Positions 7,334-10,877 of a stretch of DNA of 10,877 nt are shown piece by piece. Numbering within the stretch: the stretch's first letter is position 1; each line of letters opens with the position of its first letter. The position numbers and the translations under genes were made by a program. A model generated the notes under the pieces. That model saw only the letters and a list, made by a program, of their open reading frames with translations. It was not told the origin of the DNA and did not search any database. This DNA comes from Spirochaetaceae bacterium (GTDB lineage Bacteria > Spirochaetota > Spirochaetia > Treponematales > Breznakiellaceae): positions 1 to 10,877 of the forward strand of contig JAISLM010000163.1 in assembly GCA_031290855.1 (NCBI GenBank), written 5' to 3'.

Positions 7334-7699
7334 GTGAAAAAAAGTATTGTGCTGGCCGTTGATGATATGCCGGAAGTGCTGCAATGCATCAACTCCATAT
7401 TACAGGATGATTATGACGTCCGACTCGCGGTGAACGCCGCATCGGCCCAGGAGGTGCTGAAAAACACCGCCGTCGACCTGATTCTTCTTGACGTGGAGAT
7501 GCCGGGTATGTCCGGGCTTGCCTTCCTTCAAAAACTTCAAAAAGATGAAGCGGGCAAAAACATTCCTGTCGTTTTTATAACTTCGAGCAAGGATGATAAA
7601 ATTGTCAAAACTGCAATAAAGAACGGTGCAAAGGGCTATATAACCAAGCCTTTTACCCCGGAAGTACTGCGGGAATCCGTGGAATTTTTCTGTCTTTAG
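7334..7699 (+). CDS. Single-domain response regulator (CheY-like receiver)
   Basis: This is a stand-alone phosphoryl-accepting receiver domain of 121 residues with no output domain. Signature residues are all present: the acidic pair Asp10-Asp11, the phosphoacceptor Asp53 in LILLDVEMPGMSG, Thr83 in VVFITSS, and Lys105 in GYITKP. It should be phosphorylated by a histidine kinase encoded elsewhere and act through protein contacts, as CheY or Spo0F do. The target cannot be told from sequence. The GTG start at 7334 is chosen because AAGGAG (7320-7325), overlapping the upstream stop codon, sits at the right distance and the receiver fold begins at once (KSIVLAVDD). It forms a two-gene unit with the lipoprotein. 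It is not flanked by chemotaxis genes, so no che name is given. Confidence 0.92.
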   Translation: MKKSIVLAVDDMPEVLQCINSILQDDYDVRLAVNAASAQEVLKNTAVDLILLDVEMPGMSGLAFLQKLQKDEAGKNIPVVFITSSKDDKIVKTAIKNGAKGYITKPFTPEVLRESVEFFCL

Positions 7700-7702
7700 C
7701 GC

Positions 7703-7738
7703 AAGCGGCGCACGACATCGACGACCGCTTTCTCTTTT
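7703..7738 (+). terminator. Possible terminator after the response regulator
   Basis: AAGCGG (7703-7708) can pair with CCGCTT (7725-7730), followed by TCTCTTTT. The stem is short and the loop is 16 bases, so it is a weak terminator candidate. It lies just past the response regulator stop and before the convergent gene. Confidence 0.4.
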
Positions 7739-7755
7739 GTACCGGCGGCCCCGGC

Positions 7756-8526
7756 TCAAGTCTGTTGGCGGGCGCCGGTGAGTCGTGATACGCGCAGGCC
7801 TATGCCGAAACGCCAGCCCAAAAACTGCTTGTCGAGGCCGCTGAAGTCGAGCGGCGCCCATGTACGCAGATCAAGCCCAGCCGACCAGCGCGGCGTAACC
7901 TGAAAATCCGCGCCCAAACCAAACACCGGGTACAGCCATTGCCCCGCGCTTTTGTAAAACGAGCGTATGTCGTCCGTCTGCCTCCCGGCGTCTTCGAGAT
8001 CAGCCTCGTTCAGGTCGGGGGCGAGCAGTACAATCCGGAAATCGGCGGCGATTCCGCCGTTCAAGCGCAGCCGCACCTTGTTTATGTTGAAATACCCCTG
8101 TAATTGAAACGCAAGGATAGGCCCGAACACAAAAGCCGAACGATTCTCGATCTCGGCGGGAACGGGCCGGTCGAGTTCATAGGAATACTTGTAGTAAGTA
8201 AAATACATATCCAGGGTGGTCTCAATCGCGGCGCCGGAAAGAATGGAACCCCACGGCGGTAACGTAAACGCAACCCCTGGGGCGGGAAGAACCGGTACCG
8301 GCGCGGCTTCAAGGCCGTAATCTTCCTGGAAAATCAGAATGGAACCGCCGAAAGAAAACACGGTCTTGCTTAACCACGCGGAAAACGTGCCGCCTGCCCC
8401 GGAATCAGCATCCGCCGTATTTTCCGCTCCAACAGGCCCTTCCTGCGCGGTCAAACCAAAAACCGGCAGTACCACGAAACACAACGGAATTAGCCTGCGC
8501 AAAAGACGCTTGTACAAAAAGTCCAA
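7756..8526 (-). CDS. Predicted outer-membrane or periplasmic beta-rich protein
   Basis: The 256-residue product has a clear signal peptide: KRLLRRLIP, then a hydrophobic core, ending near GLTAQ at about 28. An Ala/Gly/Asp-rich linker follows. The rest alternates aromatic and small residues in strand-like segments, such as ILIFQEDYGL, TTLDMYFTYYKYSYEL, AFVFGPILAFQLQGYF, RLRLNGGIAADFRIV and WRFGIGLRVS. This pattern suggests a small beta-barrel of the outer membrane, a type common in treponemes. I recognise no named family. The start is uncertain. The listed start is TTG with no ribosome-binding site; another in-frame TTG lies three codons downstream, and an in-frame stop upstream rules out a much longer product. 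It is convergent with the response regulator gene. Confidence 0.75.
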   Translation of the reverse strand: MDFLYKRLLRRLIPLCFVVLPVFGLTAQEGPVGAENTADADSGAGGTFSAWLSKTVFSFGGSILIFQEDYGLEAAPVPVLPAPGVAFTLPPWGSILSGAAIETTLDMYFTYYKYSYELDRPVPAEIENRSAFVFGPILAFQLQGYFNINKVRLRLNGGIAADFRIVLLAPDLNEADLEDAGRQTDDIRSFYKSAGQWLYPVFGLGADFQVTPRWSAGLDLRTWAPLDFSGLDKQFLGWRFGIGLRVSRLTGARQQT

Positions 8527-8536
8527 TCTACGAATA

Positions 8537-8566
8537 AAAATACCACATTCATCTCCGTTTTGTTAA
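8537..8566 (-). promoter_or_regulatory. Possible promoter of the outer-membrane protein gene
   Basis: On the - strand TTAACA (8566-8561) and TATTTT (8542-8537) are separated by 18 bases and resemble -35 and -10 boxes. Transcription would start near 8530, only about four bases before the TTG start. The mRNA would then be nearly leaderless, which would explain the missing ribosome-binding site. The match is only fair. Confidence 0.35.
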
Positions 8567-8592
8567 GGGAGAAGGGAAATGAATGGGTAATT

Positions 8593-8649
8593 GAGCCTGT
8601 TCCAAAACTAATTGACTGTGCGCTAAGCGCAAGGTTTTGGACCAGGCTC
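8593..8649. repeat. 57-base hairpin palindrome beside the IS3 remnant
   Basis: The 16-base arm at 8593-8608 (GAGCCTGTTCCAAAAC) is the reverse complement of 8634-8649 except for one base. Inside, TGCGC (8619-8623) and GCGCA (8627-8631) form a second short hairpin. A T-run (TTGCGGTTTTT) follows on the + side, so it could act as a terminator, but no + strand gene lies upstream. The arms resemble the terminal repeats of some insertion sequences, so a solo-end or miniature element remnant is possible. Confidence 0.65.
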
Positions 8650-8672
8650 TTGCGGTTTTTCAGCCTCAATTA

Positions 8673-8698
8673 TGTCGCTTTCTGGTTTAAAGTTGACA
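8673..8698 (+). repeat. Left terminal inverted repeat of the IS3 remnant
   Basis: Read inward it runs TGTC, then GCTTTCTG, and ends GTTGACA. It agrees with the right repeat at the outer TGTC, the central YCTG block and the inner GTTGACA. Confidence 0.65.
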
Positions 8699-8700
8699 TT

Positions 8701-9107
8701 ATGGAGGTCAAAAGACGAGCGGGGCGTTTAAGCTCCGGCTGGTGGAGGATGTGGCGGGCGGGAAATACGCGAGCTTTGACGAGGCGAGGCGCAGGAACGG
8801 GATCCGGGGCTGCCGGTACCGCCCGCATCTGTATGTTGAAAAGCTCAAAGCCCGAGGGCTTTCGGTAAGTAGACATGAGGAGCCGCGCTGCTACGAAAAC
8901 GCCCGTGCGGAACGGTTGAACGGGATATTGAAACAGGAATATAGCCTTGGCTGTTCGTTTCGGAGCAAGAAGCAGGCGCTGGCGGCGGTTAGCGAGGCGG
9001 TGTTTCTGTACAACACCAGGCGGCCCCACCTGTCCCTTAAAATGAAACGCCTGAAAATACGCGCCGTAGGGTCGCATAAAAATCTGTCAACCTGTTTCAG
9101 GACTTGA
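8701..9107 (+). pseudogene. IS3-family transposase, OrfA start joined to OrfB end
   Basis: From about 8724 the frame reads AFKLRLVEDVAGGKYASFDE then ARRRNGIRG, the N-terminal helix-turn-helix region typical of IS3 OrfA. It then passes directly into YVEKLKARGLSVS and CYENARAERLNGILKQEY, with LYNTRRPHLSL, the C-terminal end of the OrfB integrase core including its catalytic Glu (in ARAERLNG). The two Asp residues of the DDE triad are in the deleted middle, so the product cannot transpose. The likely original OrfA start is ATG 8701 (MEVKRRA), one frameshift away from the rest. From about 8742 an open frame of 121 codons remains, with no ribosome-binding site I would trust. Confidence 0.82.
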
Positions 9108-9109
9108 CA
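9085..9109 (-). repeat. Right terminal inverted repeat of the IS3 remnant
   Basis: Read inward on the - strand it starts TGTCAAGTCCTG and ends GTTGACA, matching the left repeat at 8673-8698. It contains a nested short palindrome, CCTGTTTCAGG. Confidence 0.65.
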
Positions 9110-9134
9110 GTTACGGCAATACTGCTGTCTGTCC

Positions 9135-9383
9135 ATGTGTTTGCGGTCAGCGTTTTCGCGCTATCAGGCGAATCGCAGTCCTTCTCTTGAAATGCTGGAA
9201 CGTATAGCCGCCGCCCTCGAAATCGACAGCCCGCAATTATTCTCCGTGAATTCTTTCACCGGTGAAGCCGTCAAACGTTTTCAGGACGGGCTTTTGGCTG
9301 ACGTGGGAGCAGCCTTAGTCCAGGCCGTCAACACATGGCAGTCTGAATTCAAAAAAATAAGCCTTGCCTTCAAAATTTCCTGA
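9135..9383 (+). pseudogene. XRE-family transcriptional regulator, N-terminus lost
   Basis: The recognisable part begins at about 9153 with SRYQANRSPSLEMLERIAAALEIDSPQLFS when read through (two adjoining blocks), which is the second half of a lambda-repressor-like HTH domain (recognition-helix end, then helices 4-5). A tail of about 45 residues follows (EAVKRFQDGLLADVGAALV) like the C-terminal helix seen in short XRE proteins of treponemes. The first 35-40 residues of the HTH, including most of the DNA-reading helix, are missing. The frame upstream reaches a stop at 9105-9107 inside the IS3 terminal repeat, so the element probably cut the gene. ATG 9135 has no ribosome-binding site and is unlikely to be a true start. 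DNA binding should be abolished. Confidence 0.75.
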
Positions 9384-9386
9384 TAG

Positions 9387-9420
9387 GGCCTGGCTGGAAA
9401 ACATAGCTAAACGCCAGGCC
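9387..9420 (+). terminator. Hairpin after the XRE remnant
   Basis: GGCCTGGC (9387-9394) pairs with GCCAGGCC (9413-9420) over an 18-base loop, right after the stop codon. It has no T-run of note and probably works together with the stronger hairpin that follows. Confidence 0.45.
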
Positions 9421-9434
9421 TTCCGGTAATACAG

Positions 9435-9474
9435 ACCCCTTCTCCCTCCGCTACGCGGAGGTGGAGGGGTTTTT
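9435..9474 (+). terminator. Strong intrinsic terminator after the XRE remnant
   Basis: An inner stem CCTCCGC/GCGGAGG closes over a TAC loop. An outer stem ACCCCT (9435-9440) pairs with AGGGGT (9465-9470). The run TTTTT ends it at 9474. It would stop + strand transcription from the repressor remnant before the convergent cbiM gene. Confidence 0.85.
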
Positions 9475-9499
9475 GTCAGATGGTGTGGGAGAGGAGGGA

Positions 9500-9530
9500 G
9501 GCCGGAAGCCGCTTTGAGCCGCTTCCGGCC
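9500..9530 (-). terminator. Terminator-like hairpin downstream of cbiM
   Basis: GGCCGGAAG and CTTCCGGCC form a stem of nine pairs plus one more, with an inner GCT/AGC pair set over a CAA loop. It begins 16 bases after the cbiM stop on the - strand. The following - strand bases are pyrimidine-rich (TCCCTCCTC) rather than a T-run, so its strength is uncertain. Confidence 0.55.
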
Positions 9531-9545
9531 CGCGCCGCGATCAGG

Positions 9546-10577
9546 CTAGACGGCGGTGGTTTTTTTCCGCGCCGCGTGGATCACGAAGCCGAGCCCGCCG
9601 GCCAGAATCACGGTGATAAGGCTCCCCACGATGCCGGCGACGGCGGTGCCCGCCGCTTCGGACGCCTCCTCGCCTTCCGGGACGCGGAAGCCGTAGTCCG
9701 GCATGAAGGCCGTCTTGTCCACCACGCCTGCGGCGGCCTCGTACACGCCCCCTTCGCGTTCCAGTTCGGCGGTGCCCGCCGTCTTTTCCATGGACCATTC
9801 CAGGCCATCCGGGTAGGCCGACGCGAACAGAGACAGCAGGCCCGCCACGACAAACGTCAGCACGGCGAACACCGTGAGTATCTTTTTCGTGTTCACCGCC
9901 GTGTCAATCCTGCTCTCCGTAACCGTACTGTCCAAAAGTTCCGGCCTGACACTGTGAACAAAGCAGAGCACGGCGGCCGTAACCACGCCTTCGATCAGGC
10001 CTATCGCCAGGTGTATCGGCAGCATCAGCGCGGTGAACGTTGAGAACGGCAGTTCCGTTATGCCGGACGCCAGCGTCTCCAACACGACGCCGAAGGCCCC
10101 TACGAGCAGCCCCAGAACGACCGCCAGTATCGCGGCAAGCGTTATATTCCCCTTGTTCAGCCCCTTCTTGATGATCGGCTTGTAGATCAGCGTGTACGCC
10201 CCGATGCAGGGAATCACCCCCATGTTGAAGACGTTGCAACCGTAGGCCAGAAGGCCGCCGTCGGCGAAGAACAGGCATTGTATCAGCAGGACGGACGCGA
10301 GCGCTATCAAGGCCGGCGCGGGCCCCAGAAGCGCGGCAAGCAGGATACCGCCCCCTATGTGCCCGGACGATCCCGTACCCGGTATCGTAAAGTTTATCAT
10401 CTGCCCCGCAAAGACAAACGCGCCCATAACCCCCATTACGGGTATCTTCTTCTCATCAAGGACGGAAGCGTCCTTGCCACCGGCAATTTTTTTAGCCGAT
10501 ATTCCGATTGCCACCGCGCCAGCGGCCCACATCACCCCGCCCACTGCGGGGGACAACAAAGCGTCAGACATATGCAT
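9546..10577 (-). CDS. cbiM: CbiM-type cobalt/nickel ECF transport protein fused to a PDGLE domain
   Basis: This is the membrane substrate-binding component of an energy-coupling-factor transporter for cobalt or nickel. In its 343 residues the N-terminal part (1 to about 215) is a CbiM/NikM membrane domain. It begins MHMSDALLS, with Met1 and His2 expected to form the metal site, and a further candidate ligand is His73 in GTGSSGHIGGG. The C-terminal part carries the SAYPDGLEWS motif (PDGLE at 256), a periplasmic loop and a last membrane helix, so CbiM and the CbiN/NikN-like subunit are fused. The first ATG is the true start because His2 must follow it directly; AGGAGG (10588-10583) lies five bases upstream. 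No cbiQ, cbiO or nikR gene is beside it, and a hairpin follows the stop, so it seems to be a solo unit. Cobalt versus nickel cannot be decided. Confidence 0.92.
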   Translation of the reverse strand: MHMSDALLSPAVGGVMWAAGAVAIGISAKKIAGGKDASVLDEKKIPVMGVMGAFVFAGQMINFTIPGTGSSGHIGGGILLAALLGPAPALIALASVLLIQCLFFADGGLLAYGCNVFNMGVIPCIGAYTLIYKPIIKKGLNKGNITLAAILAVVLGLLVGAFGVVLETLASGITELPFSTFTALMLPIHLAIGLIEGVVTAAVLCFVHSVRPELLDSTVTESRIDTAVNTKKILTVFAVLTFVVAGLLSLFASAYPDGLEWSMEKTAGTAELEREGGVYEAAAGVVDKTAFMPDYGFRVPEGEEASEAAGTAVAGIVGSLITVILAGGLGFVIHAARKKTTAV

Positions 10578-10595
10578 AAAAGCCTCCTAAAAATA

Positions 10596-10686
10596 AAAAC
10601 CATGAAGACCCACACCCGTGATCGGACACCGTGGCATCCGATCCAGCAACGAGGCTGTTTTACGGTCAATGAACCTTCATGGTTTT
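10596..10686 (-). promoter_or_regulatory. Structured 5' leader of cbiM, candidate riboswitch or attenuator
   Basis: In the - strand RNA a 12-bp stem closes the element: 10686-10675 pairs with 10607-10596 (AAAACCATGAAG with CTTCATGGTTTT). Inside are a 7-bp hairpin GATCGGA/TCCGATC (10643-10637 with 10626-10620) extendable by wobble pairs, a hairpin CAGC/GCTG (10657-10654 with 10647-10644) stacked next to it, and a possible joining helix ACCGT/ACGGGT with one bulge. The closing stem is followed at once by T-runs and then the cbiM ribosome-binding site, so it could control termination or translation. It matches neither the cobalamin nor the NiCo riboswitch core that I know. Confidence 0.55.
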
Positions 10687-10726
10687 CTTGAACTGTTTAC
10701 CCCCGCATTCATGCGAAGGTTTCTAT

Positions 10727-10756
10727 AATATACTTTACCGGTTCTATGCACGTCAA
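10727..10756 (-). promoter_or_regulatory. Probable sigma-70 promoter of cbiM
   Basis: On the - strand TTGACG (10756-10751) is followed after 18 bases by TATATT (10732-10727), within GTATATTATAG. Transcription would begin near 10720 and leave a leader of about 143 bases before the ATG at 10577. That leader includes the folded element. Confidence 0.6.
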
Positions 10757-10767
10757 TCAGCCGCGTT

Positions 10768-10824
10768 GCCTCATTGAAAATGTAACCCACAAGACCCTAT
10801 GCCTCATTTTGAAAATGTAACCCA
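10768..10824 (+). repeat. Two tandem 22-24 base direct repeats at the right edge
   Basis: The first copy at 10768-10789 and the second at 10801-10824 share GCCTCATT...GAAAATGTAACCCA; the second has two extra T. They lie 33 bases apart and just before a new + strand gene. Repeated ends of this kind are typical of transposase-binding sites at an insertion-sequence terminus, so this is probably the left end of an element that continues beyond the window. Confidence 0.6.
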
Positions 10825-10868
10825 AATCAAGGCAGACTATCCGGGACTAATTATTCCCGGAGGTCAAT

Positions 10869-10877
10869 ATGGGGTTA
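10869..10877 (+). CDS. Start of an unidentified gene, possibly a transposase
   Basis: Only ATG GGG TTA (Met-Gly-Leu) falls inside the window. GGAGG at 10859-10863 is a well-placed ribosome-binding site. A 6-bp hairpin CCGGGA/TCCCGG (10841-10860) lies directly before it and overlaps the first bases of that site. The repeats upstream suggest a transposase, but three codons cannot show the family. Confidence 0.4.

Larger units (their letters stand above)
8673..9109 (+). mobile_element. Internally deleted IS3-family element
   Basis: A 437-base remnant is bounded by matching terminal inverted repeats: 8673-8698 on the left and 9085-9109 on the right, both starting TGTC when read inward and ending in GTTGACA. 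Between them are the N-terminal part of an OrfA-type protein and the C-terminal part of an OrfB-type transposase, with the middle of about 0.8-0.9 kb missing (inferred from the usual IS3 length). Both ends survive, so it could still be moved by a transposase supplied elsewhere. The flanking bases ATTA and GTTA are similar but are not a clean target duplication. Confidence 0.78.

Noticed and set aside
9480..10043. Open frame of 187 codons on the + strand opposite cbiM
   Set aside because: Antisense shadow of the conserved transporter, rich in Arg and His as expected from a GC-rich reverse frame.
10648..10666. Insertion-sequence end suggested by GAGGCTGTTTTA
   Set aside because: No matching inverted partner is nearby, and the bases are better explained by the paired stems of the cbiM leader.
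10578..10720. Cobalamin or NiCo riboswitch in the cbiM leader
   Set aside because: The GCCAC seen near 10630 is inside an ordinary hairpin and lacks the rest of the cobalamin core, and the leader is too short. The junction purines of the NiCo class are missing. It is reported only as an unassigned structured leader.

Overview
The window looks like chromosomal DNA of a spirochaete, most likely a Treponema-type organism (inference). The strongest pointer is the elongation factor G gene, which carries the GKDGVGATMD-type insertion in its switch I region that marks the spirochaete/mitochondrial EF-G1 class. Supporting signs are a predicted lipoprotein with a loose spirochaete-style lipobox, a predicted outer-membrane protein, and an AmtB/PII pair behind a sigma-54 promoter. 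Base composition is fairly GC-rich in the housekeeping genes. No tRNA, rRNA or CRISPR array was seen.

Layout. Positions 1-244 hold no convincing gene, only a terminator-like hairpin. Positions 245-1672 are a heavily decayed IS1182-family element whose transposase is broken into at least seven frame segments and has lost two catalytic acidic residues. fusA (EF-G) follows at 1917-4001 on the + strand. Convergent to it is an amtB-glnB operon on the - strand (5917 to 4207), with a near-perfect sigma-54 promoter upstream and a strong terminator downstream. A 528-base intergenic region ends in a 22-base imperfect palindrome just ahead of a two-gene + strand unit: a predicted lipoprotein (6446-7321) and a single-domain response regulator (7334-7699). 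Convergent to that is a predicted outer-membrane protein gene (8526 to 7756).

The segment 8590-9474 is an accessory scar: a 57-base hairpin palindrome, an internally deleted IS3-family element with both terminal repeats (8673-9109), and the C-terminal part of an XRE-type repressor that the element abuts. A strong terminator closes it. On the - strand at 10577-9546 lies a fused CbiM/PDGLE cobalt or nickel transport protein with no CbiQ or CbiO partner beside it. It has its own promoter and a roughly 140-nt leader that can fold into a multi-branched RNA. The right edge holds two tandem 22-24 base repeats and the start of an unidentified + strand gene, probably the end of another insertion sequence.

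How it works together. amtB-glnB forms a nitrogen-responsive ammonium uptake and sensing module. CbiM serves cobalt or nickel uptake, possibly controlled by its leader RNA. The lipoprotein/receiver pair is a small signalling unit of unknown input. The most interesting unexplained signal is the cbiM leader, followed by the palindrome before the lipoprotein operon and the miniature IS3 derivative.
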